This document shows, piece after piece, positions 25,853-34,113 of a stretch of DNA of 64,000 nt. Position 1 is the stretch's first letter. Each line of letters opens with the position of its first letter. The stretch spans positions 1 to 64,000 of the forward strand of contig SUVP01000002.1 in NCBI GenBank assembly GCA_015061945.1, in the 5' to 3' direction. The notes beneath the pieces were generated by a model. That model was not told where the DNA came from and did not search any database. It worked only from the letters and a program-made list of their open reading frames with translations. This DNA comes from Opitutales bacterium. Lineage in GTDB: Bacteria; Verrucomicrobiota; Verrucomicrobiia; Opitutales; Intestinicryptomonadaceae. A program made the translations under genes and the position numbers.

Positions 25853-26230
25853 ATCCAGCATTCTATGATAACTCTTCAACACGTTTAACTGTGATCTATA
25901 ATATGGCATAGCATTTAGTGGGAAACATGCGGCTGTAAAACATACGTAGTTATACTTTATACGTTTATTAAAGTTAATAGATAAAAAAATTCTAAAGTTT
26001 CGCGCAGATTCCGATGCATAACTAAAGGATATTGCTTCCGACATAGAGAGTTCCAGAGTTTATGTTGCTGGAAAATTATTTAAGTAAATAACGACTGCTT
26101 TTAGTATTTGTGCGAGTTTATTTTGGGATAGACAGCGTCCAATTGCTACGCAATTCCTAAATAAAAAATGTATTAAATCTAAAAAAAACCGATATTACAC
26201 TTGATAAATTTTTTAAAAAAAGCTAATAGT
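25853..26230. other. Intergenic region, 378 bp, with a nuclease-gene remnant
   Basis: Contains the decayed end of an AAA/PD-(D/E)XK-type gene (25871-25949). Otherwise AT-rich, with stops in all frames; no clear promoter for the ATPase gene at 26231 was found. Confidence 0.5.
25871..25949 (+). pseudogene. 3' remnant of a second AAA/PD-(D/E)XK-type gene
   Basis: In frame, 25902-25949 reads Y-G-I-A-F-S-G-K-H-A-A-V-K-H-T and stops; the intact gene at 3697 ends Y-G-I-A-F-S-G-K-N-V-A-I-K-H-S. Before it, with a one-base deletion, T-V-I-Y matches T-I-Y-K. So a second copy of this gene once lay here and most of it has been lost, perhaps when the SIR2 gene arrived. Confidence 0.75.
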
Positions 26231-27385
26231 ATGATAGAAAATGAAATTATCGATATGCCACGGATTACAAAAATATCGTTGACAGGCTTTAAGTCTTTTA
26301 AAAATAAGAATGAAATACAATTACACAACTTAAATGTTGTAATTGGTGCAAATGGCGCAGGTAAAAGCAATTTACTATCATTCTTTCAACTTTTAGGTAA
26401 TGCGCTTACATCTAATCTTCAAGGGCATATAATGAGATATGGTGGGGAGCATTTTTTGTATAATGGTAGAAAGAATACCGATCGTATTAAATGCGAAATT
26501 GAAATGGCTACAAAAAATGCAATTGACATCTACGCATTAGATTTATCTTTTCAAGCACCGGGTAGATTATTCATCAGCAGAGAATACCTAGAGTATCGTA
26601 AGAAGGGGGAACCTAAGCCATTTACAATTGAGATAGAGAACAATGGTTATGAACTTGGGATACTCAATGTTAATGACAAAGACAAGAATTATACTCCTGC
26701 CATAAGAGCAGTCGCTGTAGCAATAAAAAATATGTTACAGAAGATACGCGCATTCCAATTTCACGATACAACGGATACTGCAAGAATAAGGGGAGGCATT
26801 TCTAAAGCTGATTGCCAATATCTAAAAGCCAATGGCGGGAATTTGGCAGCAGTGTTAAACATGCTTAAAACTACCGAGGCATATGTCCCATATTACAAAC
26901 GTATTGTCAAATATGTCCAAAAAATCTTACCTTACTTTGAGGATTTTGAATTAACCGGGTATCCAGAAAACCCGAATGAAATCTATTTGAATTGGAAAAA
27001 GCAAACTTCTGAATATATTCTAACTCCTAACCAACTTTCAGATGGGACTATACGTTTTATAGCTTTGGCAACATTACTACTTGCGCCCAGAGAAATACAA
27101 CCTTCTGTTGTCGTTATTGATGAGCCAGAGCTTGGATTGCATCCGATGGCAATTCATATATTATCTAGCATGATAAAACAAGCTGCAGAAAATATCCAAA
27201 TTATTATTGCTACACAATCACCCACTTTATTAGATATGTTTGATGCTAAGAATATTTTAGTAGTTGAGGCTCCACGTGATTCTACAACAGTAAAACGATT
27301 AGATGACAAAATGTTGGCAGAGTGGTTAGACCAATATACACTCTCTGAGCTTTGGGATAAGAATGTACTAGGGGGGCAACCTTAA
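26231..27385 (+). CDS. AAA ATPase of an OLD/AbiL-like two-gene defence pair
   Basis: A 384-aa ABC/SMC-type ATPase: a K-I-S-L-T-G-F-K-S-F start, Walker A G-A-N-G-A-G-K-S at residues 39-46, L-S-D-G-T signature near residue 275, Walker B V-V-V-I-D-E-P-E-L-G-L-H-P near 300, and a switch region I-I-I-A-T-Q-S-P-T-L. This is the AAA_15/AAA_21 form found in antiphage systems. I use the ATG at 26231; the upstream TTG at 26201 and the ATG at 26255 are alternatives and none has a good ribosome site. It ends 2 bp before the DUF4276 gene, so the two work as a unit: the ATPase probably senses infection and controls a Toprim-like effector. Confidence 0.85.
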   Translation: MIENEIIDMPRITKISLTGFKSFKNKNEIQLHNLNVVIGANGAGKSNLLSFFQLLGNALTSNLQGHIMRYGGEHFLYNGRKNTDRIKCEIEMATKNAIDIYALDLSFQAPGRLFISREYLEYRKKGEPKPFTIEIENNGYELGILNVNDKDKNYTPAIRAVAVAIKNMLQKIRAFQFHDTTDTARIRGGISKADCQYLKANGGNLAAVLNMLKTTEAYVPYYKRIVKYVQKILPYFEDFELTGYPENPNEIYLNWKKQTSEYILTPNQLSDGTIRFIALATLLLAPREIQPSVVVIDEPELGLHPMAIHILSSMIKQAAENIQIIIATQSPTLLDMFDAKNILVVEAPRDSTTVKRLDDKMLAEWLDQYTLSELWDKNVLGGQP

Positions 27386-27387
27386 AA

Positions 27388-28050
27388 ATGAGGCGTGTAC
27401 ACATTCTTGTAGAGGGACAAACCGAATTACAATTCGTCAAGAGGGTTCTTTGGACATATTTTTCTCATTATGATTTAGATTTAGATGCACGTGCAGTAGA
27501 GACATCCCGAACACGATACAAAATACATCGTGGTGGGATAACTAGTTATCTAAAGGCAAAAAACGATTTACTACGTTGGATAAAAGAAAATCCAAAGGAT
27601 TATTTTTCTACAATGTTTGACTTTTACGCATTACCTAACGATTTTCCAGGGATGAGTAGCGTGGCAACTAATGCGTGTAGAAAAGTAAAGCTAATAGAAG
27701 AAGCTATTAAAGTGGATATACCCCATCACCACTTTATACCTTATATTCAATTACACGAATTTGAAGCCTTACTGTTTACTGACATTCGACTGCTTAAAGC
27801 AGAATTCGAGGGTAAAGATCGGGAAATAGAAATGTTGTATAAATCAACTCGTGCTATTGCGCCAGAAGATATTAACAACTCTCCAGAAACCGCACCATCT
27901 AAGCGTATTCTCTCATTTTTGCCAATTTTTGATAAAGTATCAAATGGGGTTTCTATTGCAGAAGCAATATCCGTTGATGAAATGTGTAAGGTATGCCCAC
28001 ATTTTAACGAGTGGATTACTAAACTCAAAAATATAGCTATTTTGCCTTAA
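27388..28050 (+). CDS. DUF4276 (Toprim-like) effector of the ATPase pair
   Basis: A 220-aa soluble protein with the DUF4276 pattern: I-L-V-E-G-Q-T-E at residues 6-13 (Toprim-type glutamate), a G-G-I-T-S-Y block near 49, and F-D-F-Y-A-L-P-N-D-F-P-G at 77-88 (acidic metal site). Related Toprim proteins cut DNA or RNA under control of an ATPase. The gap to the ATPase stop is 2 bp. From memory, AbiL and PARIS have comparable ATPase plus Toprim layouts, but PARIS uses DUF4435, so that name does not fit. Fullest function: abortive-infection effector, inferred. Confidence 0.8.
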   Translation: MRRVHILVEGQTELQFVKRVLWTYFSHYDLDLDARAVETSRTRYKIHRGGITSYLKAKNDLLRWIKENPKDYFSTMFDFYALPNDFPGMSSVATNACRKVKLIEEAIKVDIPHHHFIPYIQLHEFEALLFTDIRLLKAEFEGKDREIEMLYKSTRAIAPEDINNSPETAPSKRILSFLPIFDKVSNGVSIAEAISVDEMCKVCPHFNEWITKLKNIAILP

Positions 28051-28114
28051 AATACACAGATAAATGGTAACTGCTACATAATTTACATAATAAAAATCAA
28101 AGCGAACTTCACAT

Positions 28115-28640
28115 ATGCGAAATTACGATATAAATAATCTATCGTGCTTAAAAAAGACCGGGCATTATCGACCTACGGTGAGTAAGCTTTTACAAGATAT
28201 ACGAGATGAGTTGGAGTCCCAGCGTAAACTGGATGGCACAGATATAGCACATTATGCAAAGAAATTGAATATCCCGGAAGAAGTTTACCTAAACTTTATA
28301 CAGACGGGAAATATATAGCATATCAGGTATGTAATATTTGCGGATTTAAAGATAAAGGTTTCATGTATCAAAATACAACAAGGACACACACACCCTTATG
28401 TTATATGTCGATCAAGGTATAGAAGTGATTCTGCCGGAAACAAATGAATATCGTGATTATAGAGTTACATCTCTAACATTTAAAAATAATGACCAACGTG
28501 ATGCAATTTTAAATCTTGTAATTAATTCAATTACGAAAGAACTATTTGATAACGCAGTGGAACCTTCAAGATTTTCCCCTTTCCCAGAATTTGTAATATA
28601 TACTTGGGATACGCATCCTACAGTAATGCGACTTAAGTAA
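28115..28640 (+). pseudogene. Probable frameshifted gene of unknown function
   Basis: Three overlapping open stretches in three frames look like one damaged gene. The first (28115-28318, 67 aa) has a helical L-x-D-I-R-D-E-L; the second (from about 28228) carries Y-T-D-G-K-Y-I-A-Y-Q-V-C-N-I-C-G-F-K and a further cysteine, like a zinc-ribbon; the third (28398-28640, 80 aa) is strand-rich with I-E-V-I-L-P-E and W-D-T-H. None has a strong ribosome site. Alternatively the first and third are separate small genes. Confidence 0.4.
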
Positions 28641-28725
28641 AAATATGATTATACTTATACTAGTAAAAAGATAAACTGCATTTTAAGAAACAAATCATTG
28701 ACAAATTTACATAAAAATAAGGAGT

Positions 28726-28881
28726 ATGGGTATAACAATACTAGCAACGCAAACAGAAGAAGAGATCCAACGTCAGGTGCGCGTTATACGGGATGCCGCG
28801 AAAATTATTCGTCGTAGCCCGAGAAAAACAGACGCGTTCCTAAGGGCTATTGATCCCAACATTGACAAGCGCAAAAAGTGA
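28726..28881 (+). CDS. Small basic protein, 51 aa
   Basis: A small gene below usual length cut-offs. AAGGAG lies just before the ATG and a TTGACA stands 28 bp upstream. The product is helical and rich in arginine and lysine (R-Q-V-R-V-I-R-D-A-A, I-I-R-R-S-P-R-K), ending D-K-R-K-K, so it probably binds nucleic acid or regulates a neighbour. A 9-bp inverted repeat covers its stop codon. I know no family for it. Confidence 0.6.
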   Translation: MGITILATQTEEEIQRQVRVIRDAAKIIRRSPRKTDAFLRAIDPNIDKRKK

Positions 28882-28905
28882 AGAAGAGTAAATAAATTCT
28901 TCACT
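28877..28905. repeat. 9-bp inverted repeat over the stop of the 51-aa gene
   Basis: AGTGAAGAA (28877-28885) and TTCTTCACT (28897-28905) with an 11-nt loop. It has no T run, so it is more likely a protein-binding site or RNA stabiliser than a terminator. Confidence 0.6.
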
Positions 28906-28994
28906 TAAGTAAGATTCACTTGTTAAAATTAACTTTTAAACATTAGAGGTGCAGCTCTATCTGCATAACAAATATTATCTGTTTAACATTATAA

Positions 28995-29023
28995 GGGCCA
29001 TCAAATTAATGATGGCTCTTTTT
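28995..29023 (+). terminator. Rho-independent terminator after the 51-aa gene
   Basis: GGGCCATC pairs with GATGGCTC (one G/T wobble) across an 8-nt loop and is followed by five T. It ends the short transcript that carries the 51-aa gene. Confidence 0.75.
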
Positions 29024-29093
29024 CTATGTATAATTTCTACTATATACTATACTTGTAATAACTTTAATTGCAATTCTAACACTTTATATAACA

Positions 29094-29420
29094 ATGCTAG
29101 GAAATTATTTCAACAAAAGCTTACGTCAAAGTATGCAGGAGACCTGTAATAGATGGGGTAGGAAGGAGTGGTACTCAGAGAAAAAGCGAAAGGAACTAAA
29201 ACAGTTATTTATTGCGCGTATTTCCTATTATGCTACTGTTTATGCTTTCTTCCAAAATACGTTATTATTTCTTAACTTTATAATCGGGGGGCTTTGCATC
29301 TATGATATATTAGGTCCACTCGCTTTTGCATACACAGCTTTTTGGAGTTTGTTTATAGCATTTATTTGGAGATGTATACTAATTTTTCTTCCTATAATTT
29401 GGTGGATAAGAGGGAAGTAG
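29094..29420 (+). CDS. Small membrane protein, 108 aa
   Basis: A basic N-terminal half (about 45 residues, many K, R, N, Q) is followed by two or three hydrophobic segments rich in F, I and W, so the protein is probably anchored in the inner membrane with a cytoplasmic charged tail. No ribosome site is obvious. It lies 111 bp before the ParA-like gene and may be related to it, for example as a partner that gives it a polar or membrane anchor. I do not recognise the family. Confidence 0.5.
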   Translation: MLGNYFNKSLRQSMQETCNRWGRKEWYSEKKRKELKQLFIARISYYATVYAFFQNTLLFLNFIIGGLCIYDILGPLAFAYTAFWSLFIAFIWRCILIFLPIIWWIRGK

Positions 29421-29531
29421 GTATAGGTTTTTAAGAAAGGGTATAAGGTAGATTATATAACATTTCTTTTGACTTTTTACACAAAAGAGATTTATTTGCT
29501 TCTAAATTATTTCGTATACTAACAATAACGT

Positions 29532-30734
29532 ATGGGTAACATCATTACAGTTTTTTCACATAAAGGTGGAGTAGGGAAGACTACCCTAATACATAATGTT
29601 GGATTTTTATTGGCCAACAAGGGAAAACGTGTGTTGTTAATTGATGCTGATCCACAAATGAATCTTACTGCTGCGGTTGCAGGATTATCTACAGGAACAG
29701 AATATACCGAAAGCAGTACACTTTGGAAAGATTTCCTTACATCATATACCAATTTACCTTTATATTTTAAAGGGGTAGTAGAAGGTGTTATCCCAGATAA
29801 GTTTTACAAAAAATCTTATATTTATAAGTATGCTCAAAAGCATAACAAAACAGCTAATAGGGAAAAGATAGAGGCTGGGGATGAGTTGAAATTTAATGCG
29901 GGACAACTCGATTTACTACCAAGTTCTATTGGATTTAATGGTAATGTTACAACTCAAGATAGCAGACTATCAACGATACCAAAAATAGAATTTCAATTAA
30001 GCAATCTTGTGTCAAATCCAGAAGGATTTAGTGCTGGAATGCTCTTAACCTTACGAAATGCTATACGTAACTTAAAGCAATCCTATGACTATATCTTTAT
30101 AGATACATCTCCAAGTGCAAGTAGTATTTTAAATGGTTTATTACTGTTCTCCAGTGATTATTTCATTGTTCCTGCAAAACCTGACTTCTTCTCGTTACAG
30201 GCTATAGATAACCTGTCTGATGTCTTTCTAAATTGGGCAACATTATTCAGACCTTGGTTATCGTCAGCTAATCAAAATGGCTTGGAATATCCTAGGTTGC
30301 TGGGTATTGTACCTCAAATGACAAAAAGATTTTCTACTGAAGATGGTGATACATATGCGGGTCATGCAAATGATTGGAATATGCACATCAATGAGAGTAT
30401 CACACGCTTTTTAAAAACATACTATCAAAATTATTCTCACTACAGATTAAATACGCCTTTAGGTGCAGAAATTGAATGGTTTAAAACTATATTTACCGAA
30501 TCAGAACCTTTTGTAATTCAGGAGTGTGTACACTTTACAGGTAAGTTAAGAACCCTTGCAGAACGCGCAGCAATTCCGGTTGTTTTTATAAACAACGCTA
30601 TTGCTAAAGAACATAATTTACAACTATCTGTTTTTGATAACCCAGAAGCTAATCAGGATAGTCAATACGCTAAAGCTTTTTCTAGTATATCTCAAGAATA
30701 TGGGTATATCGCTGATGGGTTGCTTCGTTTGTAA
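29532..30734 (+). CDS. ParA-family ATPase, orphan
   Basis: A 400-aa protein with the deviant Walker A K-G-G-V-G-K-T-T (residues 11-18), L-I-D-A-D-P-Q switch I and I-F-I-D-T-S-P-S-A Walker A' region, so it belongs to the ParA/Soj family used in plasmid and chromosome segregation and in positioning of large complexes. It has an insert of about 85 residues after residue 55 and a long C-terminal half; usual ParA proteins are 210-260 aa. No ParB or centromere-like repeat is seen next to it. With the recombinases to the right it may be part of an integrated element, or it may position something in the cell. Confidence 0.8.
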   Translation: MGNIITVFSHKGGVGKTTLIHNVGFLLANKGKRVLLIDADPQMNLTAAVAGLSTGTEYTESSTLWKDFLTSYTNLPLYFKGVVEGVIPDKFYKKSYIYKYAQKHNKTANREKIEAGDELKFNAGQLDLLPSSIGFNGNVTTQDSRLSTIPKIEFQLSNLVSNPEGFSAGMLLTLRNAIRNLKQSYDYIFIDTSPSASSILNGLLLFSSDYFIVPAKPDFFSLQAIDNLSDVFLNWATLFRPWLSSANQNGLEYPRLLGIVPQMTKRFSTEDGDTYAGHANDWNMHINESITRFLKTYYQNYSHYRLNTPLGAEIEWFKTIFTESEPFVIQECVHFTGKLRTLAERAAIPVVFINNAIAKEHNLQLSVFDNPEANQDSQYAKAFSSISQEYGYIADGLLRL

Positions 30735-31061
30735 ATTAAGTAACAGTGACTCGGATTTTCCTGAGAAATTTTCTCTATAAAAAACCTTTTATTATGTCAA
30801 CGACACTCCAGTCTAAAATATTAGATATGTCTCCGATATTGAGTTTTCGTGCAATATTCTTTTCTATCCAGTTTTGTTGTTCGAAAAAATCCCAAGCCTA
30901 AAGCTTTGCGAGGATTTTACCATTTAATTGATGATATCAACAAACAATTCGGAATTCACTTTACTGAAATGGATAAGGTCATAAAGTAACTACAATTCAA
31001 TCATAACGGGACTCCGAAGCATTGTTTCAAAAGTTCGCGAGTCCCGTTTGTTTTTATATAA
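30735..31061. other. Intergenic region, 327 bp, with a coding remnant and terminator
   Basis: An open stretch from 30843 to 30989 ends with protein-like sequence (A-L-R-G-F-Y-H-L-I-D-D-I-N-K) and TAA; it has no start or ribosome site and looks like the 3' end of a lost gene. The terminator hairpin at 31005-31053 follows. Confidence 0.5.
31005..31053. terminator. Hairpin between ParA remnant and the first recombinase
   Basis: AACGGGACTC (31005-31014) pairs with GAGTCCCGTT (31039-31048) over a 24-nt loop, followed by TTTGTTTTTA on the plus strand. It lies between convergent units and may serve both. It is also a possible recombinase-related inverted repeat. Confidence 0.5.
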
Positions 31062-32282
31062 CTAATCTTTAGGTAGCAACTTATAAAATGCTTCTGTATC
31101 AGCCTTAGAAACCAATCCCCAATATGAAGTTTTCAATATAATAGGGGAATTTCCCAGTTGTTCAGATGAGTAAGTTGCGTTTTCTGAGTTTCGCAAATGG
31201 AATGATGCAGCGGTATGTCTTAGTCCATTCCGAATACGTTTAATACCACATTGATTACATAAATCATCTAAATATTTATAAAGATTTCTTTTTTGAAGAC
31301 CACCAAGAACTAAAGCATTAGGATCTGGGTTCAATGCGAAGTAAGGTTCTAACCAAATCATAGCGTTATCTGGCAAACGAACAATACGTCTTATATTTGT
31401 TTTTACAATAGAACCATCCAATGTAATATCTTTATATTCTCTGCTTATATTTTTCCATTTGATTTCTAGAATTTCCTTACTACGTAATCCTCCAAAAAGA
31501 GCGATTATTAAAAATAATCGTGTACGTGATAACTTCTTAGATGTATAGAGCAGGGTAGTTATTTGTTTAAACGAATATATTTCAGGATCTGATTTTCTTG
31601 GTGTAGTAAAATCTACCAATTTTACTGGATTAGCATCTACATATCCGATTCTTTTCCAAAAATTGAAGAAAGTTTCTACAGCATGAATGATATTAAAAGT
31701 TGATATAGGGGCATATGACTTTTTTAGCTGTTTGCTAGGGATTAATGTAAGCTTCCATTTTTCAATATCGTCTTTTGTTATATCTCTTAATTTGACCGTA
31801 GGAGCAAATGCATTCTTAAATTTAGTTAAATACGAATTTAATTGGTTACGATAAATATCCGACGCACAAATAGATTTCTTTTTTATGTAAGAATCAATCG
31901 CTTGGTATATGGTTATGTCTTTATTGGTTTCAACATTTAAATCTATATAATTTTGAACAGACTTCATAATGTCCTCATTGTATTCTTTTAGAATTGGGAG
32001 ATAAGTCTTATATAGATAACATATATCATATAATGAAACTCCAAACTTTGAAAGAAGGCTATCAAGTTGATGTTTACAGTTAAGTTCAATAGTATTTAAT
32101 GCGTCAAGATTCGTTGTAGATTTTAAGTTATCAAGGTGTCGAATATCATCCATAAACTTTTGTGCATCTTCATTTGTCTTAAAAAGTTTACGCGATTCTT
32201 TATTGGGTTCAGATTGGTATATTACCGCAAAGTTTTTATCTGGGTGATATTTTGATTTAAATGGGTATATCTTTAATTTCAT
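31062..32282 (-). CDS. Tyrosine recombinase (integrase), second of a tandem pair
   Basis: A 406-aa protein of the tyrosine-recombinase family. The catalytic arginine box is G-G-L-R-S-K-E-I, the second box R-N-G-L-R-H-T (arginine and histidine present), and the nucleophile tyrosine is in K-T-S-Y-W-G-L. The L-G-H before the tyrosine found in most members is L-G-N, and the first H of the H-x-x-x-R box is R, so one or two supporting residues are missing and its activity is uncertain. It starts 5 bp after the stop of the first recombinase, with which it shares overall layout. The two may work as a pair, or this copy may be decaying. Confidence 0.85.
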   Translation of the reverse strand: MKLKIYPFKSKYHPDKNFAVIYQSEPNKESRKLFKTNEDAQKFMDDIRHLDNLKSTTNLDALNTIELNCKHQLDSLLSKFGVSLYDICYLYKTYLPILKEYNEDIMKSVQNYIDLNVETNKDITIYQAIDSYIKKKSICASDIYRNQLNSYLTKFKNAFAPTVKLRDITKDDIEKWKLTLIPSKQLKKSYAPISTFNIIHAVETFFNFWKRIGYVDANPVKLVDFTTPRKSDPEIYSFKQITTLLYTSKKLSRTRLFLIIALFGGLRSKEILEIKWKNISREYKDITLDGSIVKTNIRRIVRLPDNAMIWLEPYFALNPDPNALVLGGLQKRNLYKYLDDLCNQCGIKRIRNGLRHTAASFHLRNSENATYSSEQLGNSPIILKTSYWGLVSKADTEAFYKLLPKD

Positions 32283-32287
32283 ATTCG

Positions 32288-33559
32288 TTAAATCTCCTTA
32301 AATCTAATTTCTGGTTGCTCATTTGCATCAGGACGGATATTATAAAACTTATCTGATGCGACCTTTCTAACTAATCCTTTATAATTTTTGTTTAAAACAG
32401 GAACGCAGTGTCCTAATTGTTCTGCGGTATAATCAGCATCATTTGACTGGACCAAAAGATAAGAGGCACAACTATGCCTAAGCCCATCATGTATTGGTTG
32501 AATTCCAGTTAAACGAACTCTACGTAAAAAACACCACTGCGTTGAAGGACCATTCTTTAATACTAGCGAATTAGATCCTGCAAAATTTTTCCAAGGAGAT
32601 AACCATTCCATTAAATTATCAGGAATATTAACAACACGACGTATAGACATTTTTGTAACCTCACTTGGAAGCATTATTTCTTTATCTTCAAAATTTATAT
32701 GCGACCATTTTAATTTACAAATTTCAGTAGGTCGTAATCCTACAAATGTAGCTAAACATACATATAAGCGTAAATCGCTTTTAGGAGGAGTTACTTGAAT
32801 AATTGAAACAATTTCTTCAGGTGTATATACAAGTGGATCATGACGTTTAAGTGGATTTAGGTATATTTCACTGGCAACATTTTTTGATACAAAGCCTTTT
32901 TTTACACAGAAACGCCAAAAGGAAGTATAATTAGTCAGTATTGAATGTTTAGTTGCTAATGAAACTAGTTCACCTGGAACTTGATACTTATGCAACTTTA
33001 CTAGATTGTTTAACCATTCTTCTAATCGCTTACTACCTAAGCTTACAAGAGGTGTGTTAACCCCGAAATCAGCTACTAATCTATTTAATTGGGTTTTATT
33101 TAACTTTTGGGTAGCAATCCTTAAATTTGAAAAATATTCTGAATTTACATACTGCTTAATAGCTTTTCCTAGTGTTATGTTTATATTATTTTTCTGACGC
33201 CACTCAACATAAGTGGATAAAGCTATGTTTATATCACTTAACTTTTGCGATGCTAATAATTCCTGTGCCTTAATATACTGAAACACCATCTCTTCTAATG
33301 TCATTCCAATGGTTTTAGCAAATGTAAACGCTTCACGATATTCCATTAAATCCTTTGCAGTTTGTTTTTCTTCAGGCTTTAGTTTACATGAAAGACGAGC
33401 ATAGTCTTCTTCTGCGTCTTCCAATAACACATAATATTTATGCCGTCTTATATTATTTGAATCATATAAGGTTGTAACATAGTTATATTTGCCATGTTTT
33501 GTTTTTAATTTCCTAGGTTTATTTAACCTTTTTATTTTATAGTTTATTGAGTTTTTCAT
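32288..33559 (-). CDS. Tyrosine recombinase (integrase), first of a tandem pair
   Basis: A 423-aa protein with all standard residues: F-V-G-L-R-P-T-E-I (Arg I), a K in the beta-hairpin (E-V-T-K-M-S), H-D-G-L-R-H-S (His/Arg II) and Q-L-G-H-C with the nucleophile in N-K-N-Y-K-G-L. The N-terminal half holds the arm-binding and core-binding domains. It integrates or excises DNA at a specific site. It is at the right end of the AT-rich accessory region, 1 kb from the first core-like gene, as expected for the integrase of an island. No tRNA gene is near, so the attachment site is not known. Confidence 0.9.
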   Translation of the reverse strand: MKNSINYKIKRLNKPRKLKTKHGKYNYVTTLYDSNNIRRHKYYVLLEDAEEDYARLSCKLKPEEKQTAKDLMEYREAFTFAKTIGMTLEEMVFQYIKAQELLASQKLSDINIALSTYVEWRQKNNINITLGKAIKQYVNSEYFSNLRIATQKLNKTQLNRLVADFGVNTPLVSLGSKRLEEWLNNLVKLHKYQVPGELVSLATKHSILTNYTSFWRFCVKKGFVSKNVASEIYLNPLKRHDPLVYTPEEIVSIIQVTPPKSDLRLYVCLATFVGLRPTEICKLKWSHINFEDKEIMLPSEVTKMSIRRVVNIPDNLMEWLSPWKNFAGSNSLVLKNGPSTQWCFLRRVRLTGIQPIHDGLRHSCASYLLVQSNDADYTAEQLGHCVPVLNKNYKGLVRKVASDKFYNIRPDANEQPEIRFKEI

Positions 33560-33620
33560 AATTAATTGAGATTTGATTTGTTGATAAAAGGGTTATGCAA
33601 CCCTCTAAAAAAGTAGAAAA

Positions 33621-33645
33621 GCAACCGAGTTTGGTTGCTTTTTTT
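33621..33645 (+). terminator. Terminator-like hairpin upstream of the recombinases
   Basis: GCAACC and GGTTGC with a 6-nt loop, followed by seven T on the plus strand. No plus-strand gene precedes it, so it probably ends a small RNA or is a leader structure; a GCAACC at 33597-33602 could form an alternative pairing. Confidence 0.5.
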
Positions 33646-33711
33646 ATTATTCTTATACTAGAGGAAACAGAAATATAGGGTAGGAGGGAATAGCCCGATT
33701 TTTATTAAAAA

Positions 33712-33742
33712 GTAAAATTTAAAGATGCTTATACTATAAGTA
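33712..33742 (+). repeat. 31-bp imperfect direct repeat, copy 1
   Basis: Copy at 33712-33742 matches 33822-33852 at about 25 of 31 positions, including a shared TTATACTAT. They may be duplicated promoters or recombinase arm sites. Confidence 0.5.
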
Positions 33743-33821
33743 TGAGATTTCAGAATTTTACATATTGATAATTTGAACGAACCAAAAGAAAGGAATAAAT
33801 TAACAACAAGCGTAAAAAAAA

Positions 33822-33852
33822 ATAAAATTAAAAGATAGTTATACTATGAATA
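33822..33852 (+). repeat. 31-bp imperfect direct repeat, copy 2
   Basis: Second copy, 35 bp before the AAGGAGGT-ATG-AAG-TAA at 33887, which supports a promoter role for this copy. Confidence 0.5.
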
Positions 33853-33886
33853 GTTGTAACCCAAATAATTTTCAAAACAAGGAGGT

Positions 33887-34012
33887 ATGAAGTAATTTAA
33901 TTACAGAGAAAAAGAGAAGTTCAAAAAAATCCGCAGTGTGTATTCAATTTTTATGTCAGAAATTGCGGATATTACAATCTATGACATAAAAAATTTTCAA
34001 AAGTCACCATAA
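33887..34012 (+). pseudogene. Small gene with a stop at codon 3
   Basis: Perfect ribosome binding site, ATG, AAG, then TAA; the frame continues open for 38 more codons (F-N-Y-R-E-K-E-K-F...) to TAA at 34012. Either a nonsense-inactivated gene of about 41 codons or a start that has lost its gene. Confidence 0.4.
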
Positions 34013-34113
34013 CTTACGGAATTTAACAGCAAAAGAGAAGTTGGTTGTAGCTATTATACAGATAGTTATATACCCATTAAAAACATCTTTGCAACGTAAG
34101 TTGTTGTGGAGCG

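Larger units (their letters stand above)
33560..34113. other. Non-coding stretch, 554 bp, with hairpins, repeats and a dead mini-ORF
   Basis: Holds a pair of hairpins that share a GCAACC arm (33590-33603 and 33621-33638), two 31-bp direct repeats, and at 33887 a full AAGGAGGT followed by ATG-AAG-TAA, after which the same frame stays open to 34012. This looks like the remains of gene starts at the edge of the element. Confidence 0.5.

Noticed and set aside
26231-28050. Naming the ATPase/DUF4276 pair PARIS
   Set aside because: PARIS uses a DUF4435 Toprim protein; the effector here has the DUF4276 pattern, so only a general likeness is claimed.
28949-29149. Possible 66-aa gene downstream of the 51-aa gene
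   Set aside because: It runs through the terminator hairpin at 28995-29023 and overlaps the better-supported gene at 29094; no ribosome site.
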